DNA of 64,000 nucleotides from Lysobacter solisilvae (GCF_016613535.2 NZ_CP071518.1:3224001-3288000); one strand, 5' to 3'; shown: positions 17,356-25,813, numbered from the stretch's first letter. Numbers and translations: made by a program. The notes: a model not told the origin generated them from the sequence alone.

Positions 17356-18318
17356 TCAGGCGCGCTCTACCTCGGGCACCGCCTCGCTCACGATGCGGTT
17401 GCGACCCAGCTGCTTGGCCGCATAGAGGCGCTTGTCGACGCGCGCGATCAAGTCGAACGCGGTGCCCTCTTCCGTCGGGCGCTGCGTGGCGACGCCGACG
17501 CTGACGGTCAGCGTGCCGCCGACGCGGGACCCCTCGTGGACGATGCCCTGCTCCAGGATCACGTCGCGGCAGCGCTGCGCCACGCGCATGGCTGAAGGCG
17601 CATCGGTATCGGGCAGGACCATCACGAATTCCTCGCCACCGAACCGGCCCAGGAAGTCGCGTCCCCGCGTCGATGCCGAAAGCAGCGCCTGGGCCACGCG
17701 GCGCAGGCACTCGTCGCCCTGCAGGTGGCCGTAGTGGTCGTTGTACTGCTTGAAATAGTCGATATCCAGCATGATCAGCGACAGGGGCTGGCCGGCGCGC
17801 CGCGCTTCGTTCCACTCGCGCTCAAGCACCGCGTCGAACATGCGGCGGTTGGCCACGCCCGTGAGGCCATCCTGGTAGGACAGCTCTTCCAGCCGGGCCT
17901 GCAGCTGTGCCAGTTGTTCCTCGCTGCGCTTGCGGTCGCGGATATCGAACATGAAGCCGACCAGCGAGCGGACGGCGCCGTCCTCGCCCCGCACTACATG
18001 GACCACGTCGCGGATCCAGACATAGTCGCCGTCGCGCGTCATGGCACGGTAGTCGGCTTCGTGGTCGGTTCCAGCCTGGGACTGCGCCACGCAGAACCCG
18101 ACCACGCGCTCGCGGTCGTCGGGATGCATCCGCTCGACCCAGTCCTGCACGGTGACCCAGCTTTCCGGCGTCCATCCCAGCAGCGTCTCGATCTGGGGGC
18201 CGATGTAGGTGAAGCGCATGGTGGCCCAGTCGATGGTCCACGGAATCGCCTTGGTGGATTCGACCAGCGTCCGATAGACGTCGTGGTCGTGTTCGGGCCT
18301 TTCGGTACCGCTCGTCAT
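17356..18318 (-). CDS. PAS-GGDEF diguanylate cyclase
   Basis: 320-residue cytosolic signalling protein. A PAS fold of the PAS_3 type (YRTLVESTKAIPWTIDWATM, ETLLGWTPESWVTVQDW, ending FMFDIRDRKRSEEQL) is joined by a coiled coil to a GGDEF domain starting QDGLTGVANRRMFDAVL. The active-site signature is GGEEF (RFGGEEFVMVLPDTD), compatible with making cyclic di-GMP. No transmembrane segment is present. An AGGGGG before ATG 18318 decides the start against upstream frame extension. It is an isolated gene with a long gene-free region upstream. Confidence 0.92.
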   Translation of the reverse strand: MTSGTERPEHDHDVYRTLVESTKAIPWTIDWATMRFTYIGPQIETLLGWTPESWVTVQDWVERMHPDDRERVVGFCVAQSQAGTDHEADYRAMTRDGDYVWIRDVVHVVRGEDGAVRSLVGFMFDIRDRKRSEEQLAQLQARLEELSYQDGLTGVANRRMFDAVLEREWNEARRAGQPLSLIMLDIDYFKQYNDHYGHLQGDECLRRVAQALLSASTRGRDFLGRFGGEEFVMVLPDTDAPSAMRVAQRCRDVILEQGIVHEGSRVGGTLTVSVGVATQRPTEEGTAFDLIARVDKRLYAAKQLGRNRIVSEAVPEVERA

Positions 18319-19346
18319 GTCGCCCCCTGTCGGCGATGCGCTGGCATGAATGCAGGGCCCTGCGCAGGACCCAGCCGGCAGCATAGGGCGCTACCCGGCC
18401 GGAGGCGACAAGTCGCACGACCCACGGCAAATCCGGATGGCTGACTGGGTGCGTGGACGCCTCCGGACCGGGAGCGAAGCCAGGACCGTCCGCGACGCGC
18501 GCGTTGCCCCTTCCGGCGGAGATGGACGCACGCCCGCCCATGTCGGCGAGCCGCCCGTGCTGCACGGCCCGTGCCAGTCGACGACGGCGACGCGAGGACA
18601 ATCCAGAATCTGCGCCAGACGCGCACCGGATCGGTGGAACACCGTGTCCTGCGATAGTCCGCGAGCGACGCGCCATCCACGCTGCCGCAACGGACACGAC
18701 AAGACGCGACTGGCCCGCGCCAGCGCACTGAATTGGCATGCGCAACACGCAACGAGGTCGCATGCTCCGATGTACGCCCCCAACCGGGTGCCATCACTTT
18801 TGTCATGCCGCGCACCTGACGAGCGCGAATATCCGCGCTCGCCGACATGCATGCATTGCATCACGCGCCACGCGTTGACCCGCGCCTGGAAAAACGGGTG
18901 CATGCTTCCCGCGCGCCGGTCGCACGCCGGCGCGATCGAGGCAGGCGGACAGAACCCCCCGGTCGCTCGCAAAGGCCACCGCCTGCAAAAGTTCGCCGCG
19001 GCGTAACGAGCGACGCCGCCCGCGATGCGGCCGACCCGCAAGGTGCCCATGAACACGTCCGAACACCGCCTGGAACCTCCCCAATCCCATGCCGCGAAGA
19101 TGTCGACGGCGACGGTGCGATTGTCGAAGCGCGACCCTGCTGCCGACGGCTGGCCTTCATTGCCGGCCGCCCCGCAGGTGCGACGCCGTTCGACCGATGC
19201 CCTGCCCTGGCGGCCGGAGAGCCCGCGGATGCGCTGGGAACGGTGAGGCTCGCCGGATGCAGCCGCCGGAATGCATGCACTCCGGCGGCTCATCCCGCAG
19301 CGCCGATCGGGACCTGCATCGGGCGCTTGCGACCTACTCACCTCGC
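18319..19346. other. 1-kb region with no convincing gene
   Basis: The stretch between the diguanylate cyclase start and the beta-lytic protease stop has long open frames on both strands, as expected by chance at this GC content. None has a recognisable protein, a consistent third-position bias or a good ribosome site. Composition is less biased than in the neighbours (for example around 18640-18900), which suggests non-coding DNA or degraded sequence. No tRNA, insertion sequence or repeat was recognised. Confidence 0.5.
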
Positions 19347-20543
19347 TCAGGGGTTGTAGAACCAGCCCGAGCAGTACCGGTAGCCGTTCTTGCTCAGATA
19401 GAAGCGCGAGCAATAGGTGTCATAGCTGCTGCCCAGCGCGGTGATCTGGAAGCCGGACAGGTACACGCCATTCAAGTGGTAGTGGCTGCCGTTGTACTTG
19501 AGCGACCAGTGCTCGTGCGGGCCGGTGGAGGATCCACCGTTGCACAGCGCCTGCGAGGTGGTGTTGGCGGGATTGCCGATGCCGTAGTTCTTGTATACGT
19601 AGGCACCGGTGCCGTACTGCAGGTTCATCATGTGGTAGTAGGTGGTCGACCACCCACCGGTGTGCACGACCTCGGCGAAGCAGGAGGAGTGTCGCTTGAA
19701 GTATCCCGCGGCCGATGCCACCACCCAGGTGTTGCCCTGATAGCTGCCCCAGCCGCCGCCTTGGGACATGTCCAGCGAGGACATCGGCCAGGAACCCGAA
19801 CCGGTGTTCGTGTGCGCGCCACCCACGTGCCATGACTGCCCACGCGGGAACGGGAACTGCAGGAAGCCGTTGACCGGACCGGCCTTGGTATTCACGTCGC
19901 CGTGGCTGAAGCGCCCCGAAGTCGTCGCCTTGCGCGGTCCGTTGAACAGCCGCCCATAGACCAGCTGGAAGGCACCATCGCCCAGCAGCGCGGCGCTGGC
20001 GCTGCTCTCACCCGCGCGCAGGTACAGCGCCTGCAGGGGGTTGGCCGACGACAGCGTCGCCAGGCCCTTGGGCGTCACCGCCGGCACCGGCGGTGCGTAC
20101 AGCGACCGGCGCAACGCAAGGGCCACGTCGCGCGTCTGCTCGTTGAATCCGGTGGCCTTGGACAGCGCACCGAACGGTCGCCGCATCGACTGCGCGCCGC
20201 CACGACGGGACACCACCCCGCTCTGCTGCTCCATGAGTGCGATCAGCACCTTGGGACTGATACCGCTGTAGCCGGCCCAGTGCGAGATCACCTCCGCGTG
20301 CGGGCGCAGGTGCGGCGCGTGCTTGCCCAGGTAGGCGGGAATGTCGAAATCGAACATCTCGTCGTAGGAATACACCAGGTCCTGTGCACCCAGAACTGTT
20401 GCCGGCTGTGATTGCCGCTGCAGCGCGGGCTTGCCGGTGCTGCTGCGTGGGAGGCCGTTTCCAGCCCAGGCCGCGCCCGCGGTCCCGACGGCGAGCGCCA
20501 TCGCCAGCAACAGCGTCCTGCGGGACCAATTGTGTTTGTTCAT
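19347..20543 (-). CDS. Beta-lytic metalloendopeptidase precursor (M23A)
   Basis: 398-residue secreted peptidoglycan-cutting zinc enzyme. The precursor has a signal peptide (MNKHNWSRRTLLLAMALAVG to AWA), a pro-region of about 190 residues and a mature C-terminal domain starting near VNGFLQFPFPRGQSWHVGG. Zinc ligands of the M23 family are seen in GGAHTNTGSGSW (His), MSSLDMSQGGG (Asp) and GPHEHWSLK (His-x-His). Four Cys (SSCFAE, ALCNGG, TYCSRF, RYCSGW) match the two disulfides of the known Lysobacter and Achromobacter enzymes. It cleaves glycine- and alanine-containing peptide bridges in bacterial walls and serves bacterial lysis. The start at 20543 has AAGGA nine bases upstream; an in-frame ATG at 20549 is an alternative. 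Confidence 0.95.
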   Translation of the reverse strand: MNKHNWSRRTLLLAMALAVGTAGAAWAGNGLPRSSTGKPALQRQSQPATVLGAQDLVYSYDEMFDFDIPAYLGKHAPHLRPHAEVISHWAGYSGISPKVLIALMEQQSGVVSRRGGAQSMRRPFGALSKATGFNEQTRDVALALRRSLYAPPVPAVTPKGLATLSSANPLQALYLRAGESSASAALLGDGAFQLVYGRLFNGPRKATTSGRFSHGDVNTKAGPVNGFLQFPFPRGQSWHVGGAHTNTGSGSWPMSSLDMSQGGGWGSYQGNTWVVASAAGYFKRHSSCFAEVVHTGGWSTTYYHMMNLQYGTGAYVYKNYGIGNPANTTSQALCNGGSSTGPHEHWSLKYNGSHYHLNGVYLSGFQITALGSSYDTYCSRFYLSKNGYRYCSGWFYNP

Positions 20544-20975
20544 CTGCATCGTCCTTGCCAGTGCGGCGGCTGAACTGCGATCACCCGCCGGCCCCTGCGG
20601 ACGCGCACGGGCCGCGCTTGCGCGACCTCGACGCACCCGCCGCCAAGGGGTGCGATGCCATGGAATCTAGTCGCGGCGGGGTCCGCGCGCCCGCAACGGC
20701 AGGAGGCAAACCGAGAACGCACGCACGTTTCCGCTTATGCCAAAAAGGAATGGAATTGCATCGGAGCGCGGCTGTCTTGTGGATAACCCATCGCCAGAAC
20801 GCCGCGTTGGCGGGCCGCGGCCCGCGCAGCGGCATTCGAGCAAGAGTCGTCATGGCCAGCGCGTGCGCCTTCGCGGGCCTTCATTGAGCGAGGTGAAGTC
20901 CAGCCGCGCTCCGCGAGGCGGAACGCGCCGCCCCTGGCAACGCAGGACCTCGCGGCGTGCCCGCGCAAAGCGCCG
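20544..20975. other. Gene-free upstream region of the beta-lytic protease
   Basis: 432 bp between the protease start and the stop of the hydrolase gene. It should contain the protease promoter on the minus strand. A TGTGGATAA at 20778-20786 is a perfect match to the DnaA-box consensus, but a single copy is expected by chance in places. No open frame here is convincing. Confidence 0.5.
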
Positions 20976-21803
20976 CTAGTCTTTCAGGAAGTCCAGCAAC
21001 GCTTCGTTGAACTCATCGGCGTGACTCAGGTTGCATCCATGCGGGGCATCGCGCAGGAGCACCAGGCGGCTGCCGGCGATGGCGGCATGCGTGCGCTTGC
21101 CGGACCCCTCGAATGGCACCGTGGCGTCGCTGTCACCGTGCAGCACCAGGACGGGCACGGTGATCTTCTTCAGGTCGTCACGGAAATCCGTGGTCGCGAA
21201 CGCTTTCATGCAACCCAGCGCGGCGCGCTGGTCCGACTGCCGGCACACCGCCAGCGCTTCCTGCCGCTGCGCTTCACTCACTTTCAGCACGTCGTTCGCG
21301 CTGAAGAAAACTGTGGTGAACTTGTCGAAGTAGCCTTCGCGATCGTCCTTGAGGCCCTCCTCCTTCTCACGCGCCTTCTCCGGCGTGAGCGGGCCGTCGG
21401 GATTGTCCGCCGACTTCATCAGGCACGGGGGCACGGCGGCGGCGAACACGACGCTTCGCAGGCGTTCCTCGCCGTGATTGGCCACGAAACGGGCCACTTC
21501 CCCACCGCCCATCGAGAACCCGACGAGTGTCACCTCGCGCAGGTCCAGGTCTTCCAGCAGGCCGGCCAGGTCCGCGGAGAGCGTGTCGTAGTCATAGCCA
21601 TCGGCCGGCTTGTCCGAACGCCCGAATCCGCGCCGGTCGTAGGCGACGACGCGATAGCCCGCGCTGCGCAGCGGCCCGGTCTGGGCCTGCCATGACTGCG
21701 CCGACAAGGGCCAGCCGTGGATGAGGACCACGGGACGGCCATCACCTCCGCTGTCTTCCACATGGAGGCGCACGCGGCCGGCGATGGATTCATTGGCGGA
21801 CAT
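20976..21803 (-). CDS. Alpha/beta hydrolase (chloroperoxidase/arylesterase-like)
   Basis: 275-residue alpha/beta-hydrolase-fold enzyme. The oxyanion-hole motif HGWPLSAQSW, the nucleophile elbow GFSMGGGEVARF (Ser), the acid in LHGDSDATVPFE and the His in LRDAPHGCNLSHADEF complete the triad. This arrangement is typical of the cofactor-free haloperoxidase/esterase branch, in which members hydrolyse esters and can also perhydrolyse acetate. No signal peptide. GAGGAA precedes ATG 21803 by five bases. It stands alone. Confidence 0.9.
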   Translation of the reverse strand: MSANESIAGRVRLHVEDSGGDGRPVVLIHGWPLSAQSWQAQTGPLRSAGYRVVAYDRRGFGRSDKPADGYDYDTLSADLAGLLEDLDLREVTLVGFSMGGGEVARFVANHGEERLRSVVFAAAVPPCLMKSADNPDGPLTPEKAREKEEGLKDDREGYFDKFTTVFFSANDVLKVSEAQRQEALAVCRQSDQRAALGCMKAFATTDFRDDLKKITVPVLVLHGDSDATVPFEGSGKRTHAAIAGSRLVLLRDAPHGCNLSHADEFNEALLDFLKD

Positions 21804-22161
21804 GGGGGTTCCTCGCGCGGGCCGGACGGCGGCCCCGAGTCGCGATGATGGCCAGCATCGCATCCGTCCCAGGTGAAGGTTGATTGCGGCGCTGATGGTC
21901 CCTTGGTGACGAGCTCTTCCACGCCGGCAGACGGCGCAATGGCGTCAACGAAGTCTTCGTGTGCAAACACCCGGGCCGGGCCCTTCGCGGTGCGAAGAGT
22001 CCCGTGATCTTTGCGTTAATTGGCCGAGCGTCCTGGCACCGCGCGTTCTTCATTAAGCCGGCGGCATTGCCGGCCACGCGCCCGGCAGGGATCCATTACC
22101 GGGACTTGAGGACCGCCACCGGCCGCAACTTGCACCGGTGGCATGCAGGCGAGGAAAAGCC
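21804..22161. other. 358-bp intergenic region
   Basis: Divergent upstream region of the hydrolase (minus) and of the two-gene unit (plus). I see no gene, repeat or named regulatory motif. Locally lower GC around 21990-22060 (GTGATCTTTGCGTTAATTGG) could host a promoter. Confidence 0.35.
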
Positions 22162-22878
22162 ATGGGATGCAAGAAGGAAACAGGAAACAAGGGCAGCGAC
22201 TGCGTCGAACTGGAACAAGGCAGGCATTGGTTCGACGCATCGGAAACGGCCTGGCTGATAGGACAGGCCGTCCGCTACCTCAACGGCGCCGAGCCCACCG
22301 ACGAGCGCCACTACCAGCACACCGTGGCGCTGCTGCGCGAGCACAAGGACGGCACCCGCGCCATCAGCCAGCTCGCCCACGCCACGTCGGAAGACCCGAC
22401 GCTGCGCTGGAATCTGCTTCACGTCCTGGGTGACGCCGGCGACGTGAAGTCCGCCAAATACCTGGTGACCGCGGCGCTGGAGCCGTTGCCCGACCGGACC
22501 CGCGAGAAGGGTTGCGAAGGCCCGTTCGATACCGAACTGCTCAATCGCACCATGGCCGTGATCGCACTGGCCACTGTTGCAGGACGCCACAAGGACGCCG
22601 CACAGAGTCTGCTGAAGATCATCGGTTCGGCGCCGGCGCGTCCGGTGCTGATCGAAGCGGTCAAGGCCGCCGTGGACCTGGGCCTGCAGGACCGCGTACG
22701 AGAGATGCTCCCGGAGGAAGAGCGCTGGATCCTCGACATCAAACGCGTCAGTTATCGCGAGGTCAACGCGGACCCCGAACGCGAGGATGGCAAGGAAGTC
22801 GGCTACACGCCGCCCCGGCATCGTGCCGACCACACCGCGCCGAGCAGCAACGCTTGCTGCGGCTGCAGGGAGAACTGA
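22162..22878 (+). CDS. HEAT-like helical protein of unknown function
   Basis: 238-residue soluble protein, largely alpha-helical. Repeated helix pairs such as GTRAISQLAHATSEDPTLRW, 'DVKSAKYLVTAALEPLPDRT' and 'RPVLIEAVKAAVDLGLQDRV' suggest HEAT or armadillo-like packing. The termini are Cys-rich: MGCKKE at the start and NACCGCREN at the end. GAGGAAAA precedes ATG 22162, which is preferred over an ATG 24 bp earlier. It is followed after one base by the HESRH protein gene, so the two are translated together. I do not recognise a family; a scaffold or partner for the second protein is a guess. Confidence 0.7.
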   Translation: MGCKKETGNKGSDCVELEQGRHWFDASETAWLIGQAVRYLNGAEPTDERHYQHTVALLREHKDGTRAISQLAHATSEDPTLRWNLLHVLGDAGDVKSAKYLVTAALEPLPDRTREKGCEGPFDTELLNRTMAVIALATVAGRHKDAAQSLLKIIGSAPARPVLIEAVKAAVDLGLQDRVREMLPEEERWILDIKRVSYREVNADPEREDGKEVGYTPPRHRADHTAPSSNACCGCREN

Positions 22879-22879
22879 C

Positions 22880-23524
22880 ATGGCCAGCTGCTCGGTTACC
22901 GTCCCGGACCTCAACACCTCCGGCGACAATCTCTATGGCCCGCGCGTGTGCTGGCAGCCCTTCGTCGACTGGGCCTGGAACGCCTTCGACTTCGACGAGG
23001 GCGACTGGGACGACGGCTTCGGTTACGACGCGGTGTGCGACAACAGACTCCCGCTTTGCCGTGCGCTGGCAGGCATCTGGTGCCTGACCTACTCCTCACC
23101 CCACTTCCCGAGCGAGTCCTACAGCTCCAACATCCTGGAATGGGGCTGCCGGTTCGCACGCAACCACATCGACGAGCTCGATGCCCGCTGCGGTTCCGGT
23201 GGGGCTTTCGCCGAAACACAGTGGGGCGCGTTCGCCGACGACTGGACCCGGCTCTACCTGCCGTTCTTCTATGACCAGGGCGTCAGCCGCCGGGCCGGCA
23301 CCATCCTCCACGAGTCCCGCCACGCCGACGGCAAGGGCCACGACGTCGGCGACAACGATTCGTCCTGGGGCTACAACGGCGCCTGGCGCTGGCACGTCTG
23401 CTGGCTGGCATGGTTCGCCTTCGAGGGCCTGCATGCCTCCGCCGCCATGCGAAGCCAGGCCACGCAACGGGCGAACAACATCATCAATTCGCGCTTCGAA
23501 ACCCATCCGGGCTTCAACGTGTAG
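22880..23524 (+). CDS. Trp-rich protein with an HExxH motif, unknown family
   Basis: 214-residue protein, very rich in Trp and Cys, without a signal peptide. It contains RRAGTILHESRHADGKGHDV, in which HESRH fits the HExxH zinc-binding signature of metallopeptidases and a further His/Asp pair (GHDVGDND) follows 6-12 residues later. This makes a zinc-dependent hydrolase possible but unproven. Other marked segments are 'VCWQPFVDWAWNAFDFDEGD' and 'WGYNGAWRWHVCWLAWFAFE'. It starts one base after the stop of the helical-protein gene and ends 70 bp before a strong terminator, so the two genes form one closed transcription unit. Confidence 0.72.
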   Translation: MASCSVTVPDLNTSGDNLYGPRVCWQPFVDWAWNAFDFDEGDWDDGFGYDAVCDNRLPLCRALAGIWCLTYSSPHFPSESYSSNILEWGCRFARNHIDELDARCGSGGAFAETQWGAFADDWTRLYLPFFYDQGVSRRAGTILHESRHADGKGHDVGDNDSSWGYNGAWRWHVCWLAWFAFEGLHASAAMRSQATQRANNIINSRFETHPGFNV

Positions 23525-23597
23525 CGACGCCGTGGCCTGCTGTATGGAAGGGCTTTCGTCGGTGAAACGGCCAAGCCGCTGACCTGCAGGCCTGGCA

Positions 23598-23641
23598 AGC
23601 CCGGCGGATCGGCCATGTGCCTGATCCTCCGGGCTTTTTTA
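23598..23641 (+). terminator. Rho-independent terminator of the two-gene unit
   Basis: Stem AGCCCGGCGGATC (23598-23610) pairs with GATCCTCCGGGCT (23623-23635) with one mismatch and a 12-base loop, followed by TTTTTT (23635-23640). It is a classic intrinsic terminator for transcription coming from the gene ending at 23524. Confidence 0.9.
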
Positions 23642-23645
23642 TGGC

Positions 23646-23939
23646 TTGGGGATAAGTGCTCGGCCGGTGGGGATAAGTGCTCGGGAGGCCGAGCAAAAAG
23701 CTCGGGGCGCCGAGCAAAAAGCTCGGGGCGTCGAGCAGATTGCTCGGGCGGCGGGAATTTTTACCCGGGGCGCCGAGCAGATTGCTCGGCAGGCCGGGCA
23801 AATTGCTCGGCAGGCCGAGCCCGGACCGCGGCGGGCCGAGCAGATTGCTCGGGGCGCCGAGCAAATAAGGCGGACCTCGGGAATCCGAGCTCGGGTCGCC
23901 GAGCACTTATCCCCACGGGCCGAGCACTTATCCCCACGG
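23646..23939. repeat. Array of 14 palindromic 21-bp tandem repeats
   Basis: Fourteen imperfect 21-bp units in strict register, phase positions 23649, 23670, 23691 and so on to 23922. The typical unit is CCGAGCAGATTGCTCGGCAGG: CCGAGC and GCTCGG form a hairpin around a variable 4-5 base centre (AAAAA, AGATT, AAATT). The two outer units on each side differ. On the left GGGGATAAGTGCTCGG occurs twice (23648-23663, 23669-23684), and on the right its exact reverse complement CCGAGCACTTATCCCC occurs twice (23899-23914, 23920-23935). The whole array is therefore also one large inverted repeat centred at 23791.5. Because 21 is seven codons, several frames stay open and encode heptapeptide repeats such as EQIARQA, but these are probably not translated. 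Confidence 0.92.
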
Positions 23940-24101
23940 CCGGAAACAGACCTATCAGCGCGGAGGCATTGCGCTGACCATTCGTCGACGACCTCGTCCC
24001 ATTGCACGCCGGCACCCGTCACGGTGGCCGCCGCCGCGCGTTGAACCCAGAGCAGGCTCGTGCGGCCTGGCCCGGGGTTCACTGCCAGAGGACGGTCCGC
24101 C

Positions 24102-24737
24102 ATGCTCTCCCCTTCCGTACTGAAGCGCCTCTATCCGAGGGCACCGCAGGCGCATCTCGACAGTTTTGCGCAGCGCCATGCTGCCCTGTTCGACGAGTTC
24201 GGCGTCGGCGCCACGCGCAACCGCCTGCAGTTCTTCCTTGCCCAGATCGGCCACGAATCAAGCGGCCTGACCATCGCCGAGGAAAACCTGAGCTACCGGG
24301 CATCCCGCCTGATGGCCGTCTGGCCGTCGCGCTTCCCTACCTTGGCCGCAGCCGAGCCGTTTGCGCACAACCCGCAGAAACTGGCCAACCAGGTCTATGC
24401 CCACCGGATGGGCAACGGCGCGCCGGAGAGCGGCGACGGGTTCCGTTTCCGCGGCCGCGGCTACGCGCAGGTCACCGGTCGGGACGGCTATCGGGAGGTC
24501 GGTGCCGTAGCCGGCCTGGACCTGCTCACCCACCCCCGGCAGGTCGCCGATCCCGACCACGCACTGCGCGCGGCGTGTGCGTTCTGGGAGTGGAAGAAGC
24601 TGTCGGCCCTGGCCGATCGTGGCGACTTCGTCGCGGTGACCCGGCGCTGGAACGGCGGCAACGTCGGCATGGAAGACCGCCGCTTGTGGCTGGTGCGCGT
24701 GCAGACGATCGTGCCCACCCGCACCGCCGCAGGATGA
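24102..24737 (+). CDS. Glycoside hydrolase family 19 muralytic enzyme (catalytic domain)
   Basis: 211-residue GH19 chitinase/lysozyme-type domain. The catalytic Glu lies in FFLAQIGHESSGL (residue 52), with the second acidic site in IAEENLSYRASRLMAVW. GFRFRGRGYAQVTGRDGYRE and VTRRWNGGNVGMEDR are family signatures. Bacterial proteins of this form usually act as phage-endolysin-like peptidoglycan hydrolases. No signal peptide is present. GAGGAC sits eight bases before ATG 24102. The chain ends TIVPTRTAAG at a TGA, while the next frame immediately reads through a linker into a peptidoglycan-binding domain, so this may be the 5' part of a frameshifted two-domain gene. Confidence 0.88.
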   Translation: MLSPSVLKRLYPRAPQAHLDSFAQRHAALFDEFGVGATRNRLQFFLAQIGHESSGLTIAEENLSYRASRLMAVWPSRFPTLAAAEPFAHNPQKLANQVYAHRMGNGAPESGDGFRFRGRGYAQVTGRDGYREVGAVAGLDLLTHPRQVADPDHALRAACAFWEWKKLSALADRGDFVAVTRRWNGGNVGMEDRRLWLVRVQTIVPTRTAAG

Positions 24738-25023
24738 AGCCCCGCGTATCGACCGCGACGCCATTGTTCACGTGCAACGCGTGCTGCGGGACGCCGGTCT
24801 CTATCACGGCGGCATCGACGGCGTGATCGGCCGCATGTCGCGCGCCGGCCTGCGCGCCTGGCAGGCGGAGCACGGGCTGGAAGTCGCGGGCGTGATCACG
24901 CGCGAAACCCTGGCCAGCATGCCGCCTGCGTCCGATGGAGGCCCCGCTGGGCATCGTGTGGCCGGCGCATCCCGCAACAAGCCCAAGGCCGACGGGAGCA
25001 ACCGGGGCCACACGCCGGCGTGA
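24738..25023 (+). pseudogene. Out-of-frame peptidoglycan-binding domain of the GH19 gene
   Basis: Directly after the GH19 stop, the +1 frame encodes a proline-rich linker (PQDEAPRIDRDAIVHVQRVL) and a PG_binding_1 domain: RDAGLYHGGIDGVIGRMSRA, GLRAWQAEHGLEVAGVITRE. This frame reads back into the GH19 gene before 24733. The only available starts are GTG 24772 and later. A one-base change between about 24690 and 24735 would join both parts into a 306-residue GH19-PGB enzyme, a common endolysin arrangement. A separately expressed binding module is possible but less likely. Confidence 0.7.
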
Positions 25024-25105
25024 TTCCGGGCAGGCGCAAACCGCGCGCCGCGCCGAGCGTGCCCCTTGCGTCCGGGTTGGGTCCGGACGCCCTGGTTTCA
25101 CGCAG

Positions 25106-25567
25106 TCAATGCCGCTGGGACTCCTCGCCCGCCACGCCTTCCCGTCGGGTGGTCAGGCGGCTTTCGACCTCTTCCACGCCCGGCAGCGCCGCGACCTCAT
25201 CGATCAGCTGGTCGATTTCCGCCACCGCCACGTGCCCGCTGAGCACCACGAAACCGTCCTCGACACCGACCTCCACATCGACGGGCCGATCGACCAGCCG
25301 GCCGATCTTCGCGCGTACCCTGGCTTCCAGGCGCTCGTCGTTGTCCAGCTCGGCGCGCGCCTGCGCCCGCGCCTCCAGCGCGGCATCGCGCATCCGGTCC
25401 AGGGGGCGCCGCGATCGCGCCGGGGCGAACGTGTCCAGCTCGTCGTCCCCCGCCAGCACATGTTCGTGCGCGAGCCAGCGGCGGCGCCTGCCGGTGACCG
25501 GATCGAACAGGTACATGACCAGCGCTCCCGCGCCAAAGGCCACCGCCAGCTTCACCAGGTTACTCAT
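25106..25567 (-). CDS. BON-domain protein with N-terminal membrane anchor
   Basis: 153-residue protein. The start MSNLVKLAVAFGAGALVMYL is a single membrane segment, followed by FDPVTGRRRRWLAH and a basic linker. The C-terminal half is a BON domain: LEARVRAKIGRLVDRPVDVE, GFVVLSGHVAVAEIDQLIDE, LPGVEEVESRLT. BON domains bind phospholipid or other envelope components, and many are induced by osmotic shock. GAGGAGAG before ATG 25567 supports the start over the longer frame. It ends before the GH19/PGB region and is transcribed away from the RIO kinase promoter. Confidence 0.88.
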   Translation of the reverse strand: MSNLVKLAVAFGAGALVMYLFDPVTGRRRRWLAHEHVLAGDDELDTFAPARSRRPLDRMRDAALEARAQARAELDNDERLEARVRAKIGRLVDRPVDVEVGVEDGFVVLSGHVAVAEIDQLIDEVAALPGVEEVESRLTTRREGVAGEESQRH

Positions 25568-25813
25568 CGGAACTCTCCTCTGGATGGGATGCGCCGTGCA
25601 TCGACAGGCGCAGATGCTGCCATCGGGGATGGAAAGTGCGCGCGAAGGAGCGGCCATGCCCTGGCGCGGCCAAGTATCGCTGCGGCGCGCGCGATCCCCG
25701 TGCACCTGACGCGATCAAGCGCGGATCGTGCGCGGGGAGCGGCTGTATGCGCTCCGGCGCCCGGAAGACCGGGCCTCTCGCCGCTGGCCGTCGCCGCACC
25801 GGCGCCTGCGGGA

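Noticed and set aside
18391..19413. 340-codon minus-strand open frame between the cyclase and the lytic protease
   Set aside because: Composition is Arg/Ser/Cys-rich with no recognisable motif or ribosome site, and its end overlaps the lytic protease gene region.
20778..20786. Perfect DnaA box TGTGGATAA, possible replication origin
   Set aside because: Only a single copy, and no dnaA, dnaN, gyrB or AT-rich unwinding element nearby. A lone box is expected by chance; it is noted only because the repeat array at 23646 has similar sequences.
23646..23939. CRISPR array
   Set aside because: Repeats are back to back with no unique spacers of constant length and no cas genes are present; the units are palindromic 21-mers.
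23615..24103. Protein-coding heptapeptide-repeat gene over the 21-bp array (EQIARQA-type repeats)
   Set aside because: Several frames on both strands are open simply because 21 is a multiple of three and the unit has no stop. No ribosome site or conserved ends were seen, so the array is treated as DNA or RNA structure.
22900..25023. Prophage remnant suggested by the GH19 endolysin-like gene
   Set aside because: No holin, tail, portal, integrase or att-like repeats nearby; the neighbouring genes are not phage-like. A resident wall hydrolase is enough.
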